A stretch of 13,401 nt of DNA from Ruminococcus flavefaciens (GCA_002309635.1 DBXO01000014.1:1-13401), one strand, 5' to 3'; counted from the first letter of the stretch, positions 6,039 through 13,386 are shown. Translations and numbers: made by a program. The notes: generated from the letters alone by a model not told the origin.

Positions 6039-6764
6039 TTATTCGGTAAGCTGTATACTTTCTGCGATGGCTATGACCTCGTCCCAGTCGGTAACGGTCA
6101 TGGAGAGGATATAGAAGTGTTTTTTGTCTCTTTCGGGGTAAATATTGATAAATGCGTATTTGCCCTCGCTGTTGTCTATAGTCTGAAGAAAACCCTGAAA
6201 GCCCACGCCCTCGGCAGGGTAGAATCTGAGGGAGCCGGGCTCGCCGTTTATCAGGTCGTTCTTGCAGGTCATTATCTTATAGAAAGTCTTTGCGTTTTGG
6301 GCGCTGTGAATGTCGAAATCGTCCATAGTCAGCATAGCTGCAAGGCGGACGAACTCGCACTTGTTACCGGGAGTGGTCTTCTGCGCCTTTTTGCAGTAGG
6401 TGTCAAGGTCTTCGGGGTCGATACCCGTCATATCGAGGAAATCGCTGTTCTCGCCGAGAGTTTCCTGACATATTGACACAAAAAGCTTTGTATCCTTGCT
6501 GCCCCACATGACAGTATCCTTTTCCTCGGTGTGTACAGGCTCCATGCCCTCCCATGCGGTAAGACGGACGCCAAGCGAGGAGTAAAGGTCATAGCTGTCA
6601 GAGCCGAGCTCGGGGAGTTTTTCAGGTACATGGTACCATATACTGCCTGTTTCGCTGAATTCGTGCCTGATCTTGAAGTAATAGGGCAGCCCGGGAAAGA
6701 AGTATGCGCAGACTCCTATTGCTGCAATGATGAGAAAAAACAGTATTCCTAAGATCTTTTTCAT
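6039..6764 (-). CDS. Membrane-anchored or exported protein, function unknown
   Basis: A 241-residue protein starting MKKILGILFFLIIAAIGVCAYFF, a single hydrophobic segment (4-24) that acts as an anchor or uncleaved signal; no clear signal peptidase or lipoprotein site is seen. The rest (about 215 residues) is soluble, with aromatic and acidic stretches and a repeat-free alpha/beta look, ending VTDWDEVIAIAESIQLTE. I recognise no family. ATG 6764 follows AAGGAGG at 8 bases, a strong site. It lies between the 192-residue membrane protein and trmD, in an operon otherwise concerned with ribosome and tRNA maturation. Nothing in the sequence ties it to that work, so the location may be chance insertion rather than shared function. 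Confidence 0.8.
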   Translation of the reverse strand: MKKILGILFFLIIAAIGVCAYFFPGLPYYFKIRHEFSETGSIWYHVPEKLPELGSDSYDLYSSLGVRLTAWEGMEPVHTEEKDTVMWGSKDTKLFVSICQETLGENSDFLDMTGIDPEDLDTYCKKAQKTTPGNKCEFVRLAAMLTMDDFDIHSAQNAKTFYKIMTCKNDLINGEPGSLRFYPAEGVGFQGFLQTIDNSEGKYAFINIYPERDKKHFYILSMTVTDWDEVIAIAESIQLTE

Positions 6765-6820
6765 GGTGAGTGCCTCCTTTTTAGCTGTATACAGCCTTTT
6801 TTCTTTTGTTCTGTCTATTT

Positions 6821-7399
6821 TTATATCTCTTTTTTGTGCATAGAATGTATGCCTATGTGTCCGATGCCGAGTATCACTGCCGCTGCAATAAGAAAGACAT
6901 TGCGGGAGTAAACTCCGAGAAGGAATACGGAAAATACGGGCAGGGAAGCTCCTGCCAGCGGAAATCCGCAGTAATCCGAATACATATCCGCAAGTGTGCG
7001 GCTGCTTCGGAAATATTTTATCCAGTAAAGCTCATACAGCGTCATAAGTATTAGCGCAAGTATGATGTATCCAAGCCGCGGTGACAGTGAAAAGCAGTCA
7101 AGCCTCCGGTCTGTGACCACAAATATGCAGGAAAGGACTTCGCCTGTACGTTCAAGAGCAAGAAGCGTTTTATTTTCGCGCTTTGCGGATTCCTCATAGC
7201 CTGCGGGCTGATTTTTGCTCCATATGATATTGGGGGTAAACAACATGAGCAGAAAAACTGAGCCCACAACAGATATTCCCAATTCCGGGAGCTGTAAATA
7301 GCCTTTCAGCGGCTCTGAACAGGTCATTGCCGACCATGCAGCAACTGCCGCAAAGGCAGCAATAAGAGCTCCGACAGCTATTATACTGCTCGTTTTCAT
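6821..7399 (-). CDS. Multi-pass membrane protein, function unknown
   Basis: A 192-residue hydrophobic protein. Helices are visible at about 4-25 (SSIIAVGALIAAFAAVAAW), 41-60 (GISVVGSVFLLMLFTPNII), 108-128 (LGYIILALILMTLYELYWI), 152-164 and 168-186 (NVFLIAAAVILGIGHIGI). A weaker segment near 88-96 may be a sixth. A charged loop at 62-85 contains the run AKRENK. I recognise no family. ATG 7399 starts one base after the rimM stop (TGA 7401-7403), so it is probably translated by coupling; a TTG start at 7420, overlapping rimM, is possible. The ribosome site GAGG lies rather far (about 13 bases) from the ATG. It separates rimM from trmD together with the next gene. Confidence 0.75.
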   Translation of the reverse strand: MKTSSIIAVGALIAAFAAVAAWSAMTCSEPLKGYLQLPELGISVVGSVFLLMLFTPNIIWSKNQPAGYEESAKRENKTLLALERTGEVLSCIFVVTDRRLDCFSLSPRLGYIILALILMTLYELYWIKYFRSSRTLADMYSDYCGFPLAGASLPVFSVFLLGVYSRNVFLIAAAVILGIGHIGIHSMHKKEI

Positions 7400-7400
7400 A

Positions 7401-7904
7401 TCAGTCGAAAAGTCCCTCAAGTGGACGGATAGTCATTACTCCGCCGTCAACGTCTGTAGAGACCACAACGTCTGCAATGGCGGGGACGAGGTATTCCTTA
7501 TCATCGCCCTTTATGACGTAAACGTCGTTGGCGCCTGTCTGCATAACGTCGGCTATCCTGCCGTAAACGGTATCGTTGTCGGCGTCGCGGACTTCAAGAC
7601 CGATAAGGTCCTGTATGAAGTAGGTGTCCTCGTCAAGCTCAAGGTCGTCGCGGTGCATATACAGCACCTTGTTGCGTAGCTTCTCCGCCGCCTCGGGAGT
7701 GTCGATCCCCTCTATCTTGGCGATGACCGTATTCTTGAACACACGGGATCGCTCTATGAACACTTCCTCGTGGTTCTTTCCTATGAAAAGCCTGTCGAAC
7801 TCCGCAAGAAGCTCGGGGCTGTCAGTGTAGGGCATTATCTTCACTTCGCCGCGTATGCCGTGGGTGGTGACTATCTTGCCTGCTTCGAGATATTCTTTTT
7901 TCAT
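7401..7904 (-). CDS. rimM: Ribosome maturation factor RimM
   Basis: A 167-residue RimM, which binds ribosomal protein S19 and helps assemble the head of the 30S subunit. The N-terminal RimM domain shows the family signature GKIVTTHGIRGEVKIMPYTD (9-28) and TPEAAEKLRNKVLYM (69-83). A PRC-barrel follows from ~97 (DLIGLEVRDADNDTVYGRI) through VYVIKGDDKEYLVPAI. Length is normal for the family. ATG 7904 has only a weak ribosome site (AGG, 12-13 bases upstream). It overlaps no upstream gene but lies 27 bases after a structured repeat element (7931-8073). That element must be transcribed if rimM is read from the XRE gene's promoter. rpsP, its common upstream partner, is absent from the window. Confidence 0.95.
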   Translation of the reverse strand: MKKEYLEAGKIVTTHGIRGEVKIMPYTDSPELLAEFDRLFIGKNHEEVFIERSRVFKNTVIAKIEGIDTPEAAEKLRNKVLYMHRDDLELDEDTYFIQDLIGLEVRDADNDTVYGRIADVMQTGANDVYVIKGDDKEYLVPAIADVVVSTDVDGGVMTIRPLEGLFD

Positions 7905-7930
7905 TGTATTATTTACCTGTTTGATGAACT

Positions 7931-8073
7931 GCTGTAGGGGGCGATGCTTACATCGCCCCGCAAATTATTGGGATTTTAACGGGCTGATGTGGGTGACTCC
8001 CTACAGTGTAGGGAGATGTCGCAAAGCGACAGAGGGTACGGGTGCCTGTTAGGCATCAGCCCCTACATACAGC
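7931..8073. repeat. Structured palindromic repeat element, two units back to back
   Basis: A 143-bp non-coding element between the XRE gene and rimM. TGTAGGG occurs four times in alternating orientation: 7934-7940, 7999-8005 (inverted), 8007-8013 and 8061-8067 (inverted). This reads as two TGTAGGG...CCCTACA units separated by one G. It also has hairpins at 7938-7959 (9-bp stem, CTTA loop), 7997-8015 (9-bp stem), 8017-8031 (TGTCGC/GCGACA) and 8043-8055. An outer pairing joins GGGCTGATG (7981-7989) to CATCAGCCC (8054-8062). Similar TGTAGGGGC-bounded palindromes occur in many clostridial genomes as interspersed repeats (from general knowledge, not checked). Probably a non-autonomous mobile repeat; no target duplication is clear. 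Confidence 0.7.
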
Positions 8074-8107
8074 TGTTTGTGATTGTTTCGTTAGATGTGA
8101 ACGCTGT

Positions 8108-8713
8108 TTAATGTGTCAGTCTGCGCTTGCAGTATGAACGCTTGCCGCATTTCGGGCAGGTGAGCTTTCTCTTTGTGAGAGTATGAGTGCCGAAAACATA
8201 GCTCTTTGCAGACGGTACGAAGCGTGTTCCGCAGTGCCTGCACTCATATGTGCCTGCGCTCAGATCCGCCATGCAGGCAACAGCGATACCGCCTGCCATA
8301 ACGATCACGGCTATTGCGATAAGCAGAATCCTCTGCCATGTTTCCATTTTCAGTGTGCCTGCCACTAATATGATCGTAACGCTTGCAAGTACTGCGATAG
8401 CGGCTGAAATAGCCGAAATGATTATTTTTCTTATGCTTTCCTCTTTTTCACGCATGATATTCATAATATTTTCCTCCGCTTTTTTCTTGTAGTCCTCGTC
8501 GGGGATACGCTCGCCCGTGAGGAGCTCATTTACGTTGATACCCAGCTTTTCACAGAGAGGGAGCATAAGGGACACCTCGGGCATACCTTTGCCTGTCTCC
8601 CACTTGGAAACTGTCTTATCACTGATAAGAAGTTCTTCGCCAAGCTGTTTCTGTGTAAGTCCTTTTTCTTTTCTCATCTGAGAGATGAATTTACCGATCT
8701 TTACCTGATCCAT
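8108..8713 (-). CDS. XRE-family regulator with membrane helices and zinc ribbon
   Basis: A 201-residue protein in three parts. Residues ~6-62 are a Cro/C1-type helix-turn-helix (MRKEKGLTQKQLGEELLISDKTVSKWETG). A charged linker (~70-95) follows, then two membrane helices at ~97-119 and ~128-148. The C-terminus is a zinc ribbon with Cys158, Cys161, Cys186 and Cys189 in CxxC pairs. The DNA-binding head and the C-terminal tail should both be cytoplasmic. Membrane-tethered XRE regulators are common in Clostridia; what they sense is unknown. ATG 8713 has a strong AAAGGAGG 8 bases upstream, and an in-frame stop immediately precedes it. It lies upstream of rimM but is separated by the repeat element, so regulation of that operon is only a guess. 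Confidence 0.88.
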   Translation of the reverse strand: MDQVKIGKFISQMRKEKGLTQKQLGEELLISDKTVSKWETGKGMPEVSLMLPLCEKLGINVNELLTGERIPDEDYKKKAEENIMNIMREKEESIRKIIISAISAAIAVLASVTIILVAGTLKMETWQRILLIAIAVIVMAGGIAVACMADLSAGTYECRHCGTRFVPSAKSYVFGTHTLTKRKLTCPKCGKRSYCKRRLTH

Positions 8714-8865
8714 TCATGTGTCCTCCTTTCTGAGAAAAGTGTATCATGCAGCGGAGAAAAAGTACACCCATGAGCCGTAGAATTATGATATAAAGCGGAG
8801 TCTACGCTTCGTAGAGTGCGTGAAATAGCCGATTTGCAGGTGGCAAGGATACAGTGTTACGCTGC

Positions 8866-10305
8866 TTAGTTTTTCATTTCAAAGCTTTCACCGAGAATGT
8901 CCTTGTTAGCTTCGAGTATGGGCTTTATGCATTCAGCAAGGAACTCGTCAACCTGCTGTGAGCTTCTGCCCGTATAGTTCTCGGGCTTGAGAACAGCGTC
9001 CAGCTCCTCCTTTGTTACCATGAACATCGGATCGGCTTCGATAAGCTCGCAGAGATTGTTGTCCAGACCCTTTACCTTGACATTTGCGCCTGCCTCCATG
9101 GAGTAGTCCATGATACGGTCGTGGAGCTCCTGACGGTTTCCGCCCTTCTTTACAGCGTCCATCATGATGTTCTCGCTTGCCATGAACGGGAGCTCTGCCA
9201 TAACGCGGCGGCGTATCATTTCGGGATATACCACTATGCCGTTTGTAACGTTGAGCATGATGTTGAGGATAGCGTCAACGCCGAGGAATGCCTCTGCTAC
9301 GCTGATACGCTTGTTTGCGGAGTCGTCCAGAGTTCTCTCGAACCACTGTGTGCCTGCTGTGAATGCAGGGTTGAGGCTGTCTATCATTACATAGCGCGCA
9401 AGAGAGGTTATTCTCTCACAGCGCATAGGATTGCGCTTGTAGGCCATTGCGGAAGAGCCTATCTGCTTCTTCTCGCGGGGCTCCTCCATTTCCTTGAAGG
9501 ACTGGAGGATACGCATATCGTTTGAGAATTTGCTTGCAGACTGTGCAATATCGCTGAGGAGCTCAAGTACCTTTGAGTCCACCTTGCGCGAGTAGGTCTG
9601 ACCCGATACGGGAACTACTGCGTCAAAGCCCATTTCCTCTGCTATCATCTGTTCAAGCTTCTTTATCTTGTCTGTATCGCCCTCAAAAAGCTCCATGAAT
9701 GAAGCCTGAGTGCCTGTTGTGCCCTTTGAGCCGAGAAGCTTAAGTGTGGACATGCGGTATTCAAGATCCTGAAAGTCCATGAGAAGCTCGTTGAGCCAGA
9801 GAGTGGCTCTCTTGCCTACAGTTGTGAGCTGTGCGGGCTGGAGGTGGGTATATGCAAGGCAGGGGAGGTTTTTGTACTCGTCTGCGAACTTCGCAAGGTT
9901 GTTCATAACGTTGAGGAGCTTTCTGCGCACTACCTTAAGGGCGTCGCGCATGATTATAACGTCGGTGTTGTCACCGACGTAGCAGGAGGTCGCTCCGAGG
10001 TGGATAATGCCTGCTGCGTCGGGGCAGGCCTGTCCGTATGTGAAAACGTGAGCCATAACATCGTGGCGTGTTATTTTTTCACGCTCAGCTGCCATTTCGT
10101 AGTCCACGTCGTTTATATGCTCCTCCAGCTGCTTTACCTGAGCCTCCGTAACGGGCAGACCCAGCTTCATTTCAGCTCTTGCGAGAGCAACCCAGAGCTT
10201 TCTCCAGGTGGTGAATTTCTTGTCCGCAGAGAAAATATACTGCATTTCCTCACTTGCATAACGTGTGCAGAATGGGCTTTCATAGCTGTTGATATTACCG
10301 CTCAT
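8866..10305 (-). CDS. purB: Adenylosuccinate lyase
   Basis: A 479-residue enzyme that splits SAICAR to AICAR and fumarate in purine synthesis, and adenylosuccinate to AMP and fumarate. Fumarase/aspartase-superfamily motifs are clear: HDVMAH (81-86), HLGATS (102-107), YTHLQPAQ (152-159, with the catalytic His) and the signature SSAMAYKRNPMRCE (284-297), holding the mobile catalytic serine. At about 480 residues it exceeds the ~430 of the B. subtilis type. It shares long stretches with the animal enzyme (QWFERTLDDSANKRI, VVYPEMI, ELPFMASENI), so it belongs to that longer subgroup. ATG 10305 follows AAAGGAG. It stands alone behind a perfect promoter, apart from other purine genes, and no purine riboswitch is visible in its ~60-base leader. 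Confidence 0.97.
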   Translation of the reverse strand: MSGNINSYESPFCTRYASEEMQYIFSADKKFTTWRKLWVALARAEMKLGLPVTEAQVKQLEEHINDVDYEMAAEREKITRHDVMAHVFTYGQACPDAAGIIHLGATSCYVGDNTDVIIMRDALKVVRRKLLNVMNNLAKFADEYKNLPCLAYTHLQPAQLTTVGKRATLWLNELLMDFQDLEYRMSTLKLLGSKGTTGTQASFMELFEGDTDKIKKLEQMIAEEMGFDAVVPVSGQTYSRKVDSKVLELLSDIAQSASKFSNDMRILQSFKEMEEPREKKQIGSSAMAYKRNPMRCERITSLARYVMIDSLNPAFTAGTQWFERTLDDSANKRISVAEAFLGVDAILNIMLNVTNGIVVYPEMIRRRVMAELPFMASENIMMDAVKKGGNRQELHDRIMDYSMEAGANVKVKGLDNNLCELIEADPMFMVTKEELDAVLKPENYTGRSSQQVDEFLAECIKPILEANKDILGESFEMKN

Positions 10306-10368
10306 TTGAAATGTACTCCTTTAAAATGAAAATTGATGTGCGCTCTCAGCGCAAAGAATATCACTTTA

Positions 10369-10397
10369 ATTATAACATCATACAGCCTTCCTGTCAA
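10369..10397 (-). promoter_or_regulatory. Sigma-A promoter of purB
   Basis: Minus strand: perfect -35 TTGACA (10392-10397), 17-bp spacer, perfect -10 TATAAT (10369-10374). The -35 begins right after the T tract of the preceding terminator. The leader contains a small GCGCT-GAG-AGCGC hairpin. Confidence 0.9.
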
Positions 10398-10398
10398 T

Positions 10399-10423
10399 AA
10401 AAAAGGCGGCTGAGCGCCGCCTT
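10399..10423 (-). terminator. Terminator of the FHA/PP2C operon
   Basis: Minus strand: 8-bp GC-rich stem AAGGCGGC / GCCGCCTT (arms 10416-10423 and 10403-10410) with a 5-base loop, followed by TTTTTTAT. It ends the four-gene operon that starts at 13344. Confidence 0.92.
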
Positions 10424-10458
10424 AGTTTTGATGAAATTTTACCTGATTTCTGTATAAA

Positions 10459-11139
10459 TTACACATCATCCATGTAGTCGTTCCTGTAGTTGTCGTCATG
10501 GGCGCACAGCTTTTCTTCCCTGATGTGAAGCTCTGTCATTTCGTTTGTTGCAGTCTGTTTGAGCTTCTCGAACTGTTCCTTGTATGGATCCTTTATAGCA
10601 AATTGTATGCTGTTCATGTTCTGCTCGAAGAAGCGCTCGTTGAAATGAGGGTAGCCGTCCGCCTCCTCAAGCTTGTGGAAGACGATATTGGTCTTCATAT
10701 TCACGAATACTATGATAAGTATAATTATCAGCAGTACCAGGTGTATCTTCGTTGTATAGCCTATGGAGTCGAATTTGAAGTATTTCAGGTACTCTCCGTT
10801 GGCATAGTGCTTGAATATGCTGAGTATTAACTGATTTATGACTGCAACGGCGCCTGTGAAGATTACGAATAGGTCACGCTTTCTGTAGGCTGCCTGCCAT
10901 GCGCAGTACATTCCTATGGAATATACGATGAAGCTCTCGAAGGTCAGGAATATGGTATCGTCAGCAAAGACGCTTCCGAGCATGAGAAACAGTGAAAGAA
11001 CGGGAAAAAAAGCCAGTGCCAGCAAATATGCCACGATAAGGTGCTTGTATGTCCTGTTGCATTTGCTGAGAAGACCGAGATTACGTGCGAATTCTTTAGC
11101 TTTTTGCTCCTGATGGCGCAGTTCGTTGGATTCTGTCAT
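10459..11139 (-). CDS. Four-helix membrane protein of the FHA/PP2C operon
   Basis: A 226-residue protein I do not recognise. Residues 1-32 are charged and cytoplasmic-looking. Four helices follow at ~33-56, 62-82, 89-110 and 131-153 (IHLVLLIIILIIVFVNMKT). The C-terminal ~75 residues are soluble and charged, with GYPHFNERFFEQNMNS at 162-177 and a low-complexity end rich in Asp and Asn (HDDNYRNDYMDDV). By helix count both ends lie in the cytoplasm. ATG 11139 follows AGGTGA, and the site overlaps the stop of the upstream gene, so translation is probably coupled. As the last gene of an operon with a phosphatase and an FHA protein, it may be the membrane partner whose cytoplasmic tails are phosphorylated or recognised. 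That is an inference from position only. Confidence 0.8.
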   Translation of the reverse strand: MTESNELRHQEQKAKEFARNLGLLSKCNRTYKHLIVAYLLALAFFPVLSLFLMLGSVFADDTIFLTFESFIVYSIGMYCAWQAAYRKRDLFVIFTGAVAVINQLILSIFKHYANGEYLKYFKFDSIGYTTKIHLVLLIIILIIVFVNMKTNIVFHKLEEADGYPHFNERFFEQNMNSIQFAIKDPYKEQFEKLKQTATNEMTELHIREEKLCAHDDNYRNDYMDDV

Positions 11140-11149
11140 AGCTGTTCAC

Positions 11150-11428
11150 CTATATTCTTTCGTTGGTATGGATTATCACCGTATTTTCAAGCAGCCTGAA
11201 GCCCATTTCTCCTGCTGAGGCGGGAACGCTGCCCGGCAGCCTTATGCTGTCATCGTGAACGGGCTCTGCCTTAGGCGCCTCTGTCCTGAAGGGCTGCGCC
11301 TGGGGCTTCGGCTTCTGCTTTGCAGCCTCTGCACGTTCTTTTCTGATGATAATGCTCCACATAAGTACATTTATTATTATAAATACCGCAGCAGCTGCTG
11401 CGATAACAAGAATCTCACCTGTTGTCAT
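11150..11428 (-). CDS. Short single-pass membrane protein with proline-rich linker
   Basis: A 92-residue protein. Residues ~5-28 form one strong membrane helix (ILVIAAAAAVFIIINVLMW), then a basic stop-transfer segment (IIRKERAEAAKQKPKPQAQ), a Pro/Ala-rich linker (~38-65) and a short conserved-looking end (GEMGFRLLENTVIIHTNERI). The N-terminus is short and uncharged, and the basic segment is cytoplasmic, so the tail should face the cytoplasm. I recognise no family. ATG 11428 has GGAGA 7-8 bases upstream. It is 23 bases after the PP2C gene and 10 before the four-helix protein, clearly within the operon. A small tether presenting a cytoplasmic tail to the FHA protein or phosphatase is one reading, but unproven. 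Confidence 0.75.
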   Translation of the reverse strand: MTTGEILVIAAAAAVFIIINVLMWSIIIRKERAEAAKQKPKPQAQPFRTEAPKAEPVHDDSIRLPGSVPASAGEMGFRLLENTVIIHTNERI

Positions 11429-11451
11429 AAGGCGTCTCCTTTGTAAAAGCT

Positions 11452-12240
11452 TTACTGCGTTTTGTTTTTTGTTCCGAATTCTGCGCGGAAAACTGCGGCT
11501 GTTATATTGTCGCTCTCCTCCCTTGACTTGACAGTTTCTATGAGCTGACGGAGCTGTTTCTGCATATCCTCCCTGGAGGCTGTCTTTTGCGGAGAGAGCT
11601 CCTCGGAAAGCTCCTTTTCAGTCAGCACGTGGCGGAAGCCGTCGGAGCATACCATATAATTGGCGCCGCTTTCAAGGTCGCCCAGCCTTAACTCGGGGAA
11701 GATGTCGGCAGTAACGCCGACGCACTGCACGAGAGCATTCCTGCGGGGGTCTGTCTTTGCCTCCTCGGGAGTCATTCTGCCCCGTTTTACCTCGCGGTTG
11801 ACAAAGGTATGGTCGTCCGTGAGCTGGGTCAGCCTGTCTGATATCCTGTATATCCTGGTATCGCCGACATGGAATGTCAGAAACTTGGAGTTTATGGCGA
11901 TGAATCCGGTAGCGGTCGTGCCCAGCTGTATATGCTCGCGCGTGCCGTAGTCTACCATCATGGCGTTGAGCCTTCTCAGGCGGCTGATGACATTGCGGGC
12001 GGCTGTCTCCCAGTCCCAGTCGGGGAGCTCAAAGGGGAGCTCGCTGTCGAACCATTCCGCGAAACTGCGTATTACCTCTGCGCTGGCAAGCTCACCGCGG
12101 GAAAGCCCGCCCATTCCGTCGCAGACCATTATAAGAGCGGCTCTGCCGCTGCCTGTCTCGGCAGTTTTCACGCAGACGCTGTCCTGATTTTTGTATTTTG
12201 AGATACCTGCGTCAGTATCGCAGGCTGCAATATATTTCAT
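11452..12240 (-). CDS. PP2C-family Ser/Thr protein phosphatase
   Basis: A 262-residue metal-dependent phosphatase (PPM/PP2C, PrpC/Stp type) that removes phosphate from Ser and Thr of proteins in the cytoplasm. Metal-binding and core residues are present: NQDS with Asp20, VCDGMGG with Asp41, GTTATG at 107-112, VGDTRIYR with Asp127, CSDGF with Asp200 and SDNITA with Asp244. The family start is usually E(N/D)QD, here KNQD, which is common. Length is normal. ATG 12240 has a modest AGGT site, and the gene follows the FHA gene by 6 bases, so translation is likely coupled. Phosphatases of this type normally work against a Hanks-type kinase, and none is in the window. The FHA neighbour suggests shared phosphothreonine signalling. 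Confidence 0.94.
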   Translation of the reverse strand: MKYIAACDTDAGISKYKNQDSVCVKTAETGSGRAALIMVCDGMGGLSRGELASAEVIRSFAEWFDSELPFELPDWDWETAARNVISRLRRLNAMMVDYGTREHIQLGTTATGFIAINSKFLTFHVGDTRIYRISDRLTQLTDDHTFVNREVKRGRMTPEEAKTDPRRNALVQCVGVTADIFPELRLGDLESGANYMVCSDGFRHVLTEKELSEELSPQKTASREDMQKQLRQLIETVKSREESDNITAAVFRAEFGTKNKTQ

Positions 12241-12246
12241 AGTGAT

Positions 12247-13344
12247 TTACCTGTCTGTGAAATCGAATTCTTCATTGGAAAGCTTCAGTACGTCGCCGTC
12301 CTTGAGCTTTATCTCGCGGTCGGGGATAAGGGGCGTACCGTTGATGTAGGTCCTGTTGGTTGAGTTGTTGTCCTCTATGAAGCAGGAGCCGTTTCGTGTG
12401 TATATAGTTGCGTGAAGGCGGCTGACGGTGCGGTTTTCGGTGATATAGAAGTCAACGCGGTCACGCTCCTTGCCGATCCTGAAAACGGGCTTGTCTATAC
12501 TTACCGTAGTTCCTGTTGAGCGGCGTGTAAGGGTAGGGAACTTTTCCTCGCTGCGGGGGATATCCCTTTTTACGAGCTCGGGCAGGGGCTGCTTTTTCTC
12601 GGCAGCAAGAGGCGGTATAGGCTTTGGCTCGGACCTGTGAGATGACGGCGGCACTGTTCTGACGGATTTTGGAAGTATGAAGGGGTGAGTGTCGCCCTTG
12701 TTCTGTATTGGCGGGAGCACCTTCGGTTTGCGGACAGCGGCTGCGCCCTGCTGCTGAGCGGGTCTGCTGAATTCGCTGCGGTCGGGCGCGGGAAACAGCT
12801 CCGGAGCCGCGCTGCGGATATGCTCCTTTGTTTCGTATATACTGAAAACGGGCTTGCTTATAACAAAGCTCATGAAGCTGTCAACGCGGTCGTAGTCGTA
12901 CTGCGAGCTGTAGTTCGCATAGGTGGATATCTTACGCAGGCAGTTGATAATGCCGTCGTTGGTGCTTTCGTTGTACCACAGAGGGAGATAGAAGAGATGT
13001 ATCTCCTTTGTGCTCGGCTCTGCAACTATAAAGTTGGGGTCGAGGACGATATTCTGCATGTTGAAGCCGCACTTCTCTGCTACCTCCAGTATATTCAGGA
13101 GATTGAGGACTATGCGGAAATACTGTGCCTTGTCTATGCCGCTTTTCAGTACGTTTATAAGCGGTATGCCTTCGGCGCCCGTAAAGACGAGCTTTCCGTC
13201 TGAGGGCGCAGAGGGAACGAGCCAGCCCTTTATGCGGTTGTCGATAAAATAGCGGTATTCAGCTTCATTGAGCATTTCGCTCCCTGCATATTTGCATAAT
13301 ATGCAAACCTCGCCGTTTTTTTCTGTGAATTTCAGCTTTGCCAC
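12247..13344 (-). CDS. FHA-domain protein with a pseudokinase-like N-terminal domain
   Basis: A 365-residue protein with no membrane helix. Residues ~1-175 form a globular domain (LLNILEVAEKCGFNMQNIVLDPNFIVAEPSTKEIHLFYLPL) of the type I recall as DUF6382. The pattern of a leucine-rich helix, NIVLD and a strand ending in LPL recalls the pseudokinase part of EssB/YukC, which is an inference. A Pro- and Ser-rich linker (~180-280) follows. The C-terminal FHA domain (~285-362) has FRIGKE (Arg289), SRLHA (308-312), NSTNRTYINGTPL (327-339), all the usual phosphothreonine-binding residues. The start is GTG 13344, chosen because AAAGGAG lies 7 bases upstream. It is the first gene of the operon. It probably binds a phosphothreonine protein that the neighbouring PP2C dephosphorylates. 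Confidence 0.92.
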   Translation of the reverse strand: MAKLKFTEKNGEVCILCKYAGSEMLNEAEYRYFIDNRIKGWLVPSAPSDGKLVFTGAEGIPLINVLKSGIDKAQYFRIVLNLLNILEVAEKCGFNMQNIVLDPNFIVAEPSTKEIHLFYLPLWYNESTNDGIINCLRKISTYANYSSQYDYDRVDSFMSFVISKPVFSIYETKEHIRSAAPELFPAPDRSEFSRPAQQQGAAAVRKPKVLPPIQNKGDTHPFILPKSVRTVPPSSHRSEPKPIPPLAAEKKQPLPELVKRDIPRSEEKFPTLTRRSTGTTVSIDKPVFRIGKERDRVDFYITENRTVSRLHATIYTRNGSCFIEDNNSTNRTYINGTPLIPDREIKLKDGDVLKLSNEEFDFTDR

Positions 13345-13380
13345 GTTACCTCTCCTTTCGGCCGTTCTGCATCATGATAA

Positions 13381-13386
13381 ATTATA
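13381..13386 (-). promoter_or_regulatory. -10 box of the FHA/PP2C operon promoter
   Basis: Minus strand: perfect TATAAT (13381-13386), 36 bases before the GTG start, giving a short leader. The matching -35 would fall just beyond the right edge, so it cannot be checked here. Confidence 0.6.

Noticed and set aside
6784..6795. Palindrome GCTGTATACAGC followed by a T tract on the plus strand
   Set aside because: It looks like a weak plus-strand terminator, but no plus-strand gene precedes it and the stem is only four pairs around a TATA loop.
7931..8073. CRISPR-like interpretation of the repeated TGTAGGG motif
   Set aside because: The copies alternate in orientation, are only 7-8 bases long and have no regular spacers or cas genes nearby.
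8801..8815. Hairpin TCTACG-CTT-CGTAGA between purB and the XRE gene
   Set aside because: There is no T tract on either side, so it is not supported as the purB terminator, and no other role is evident.
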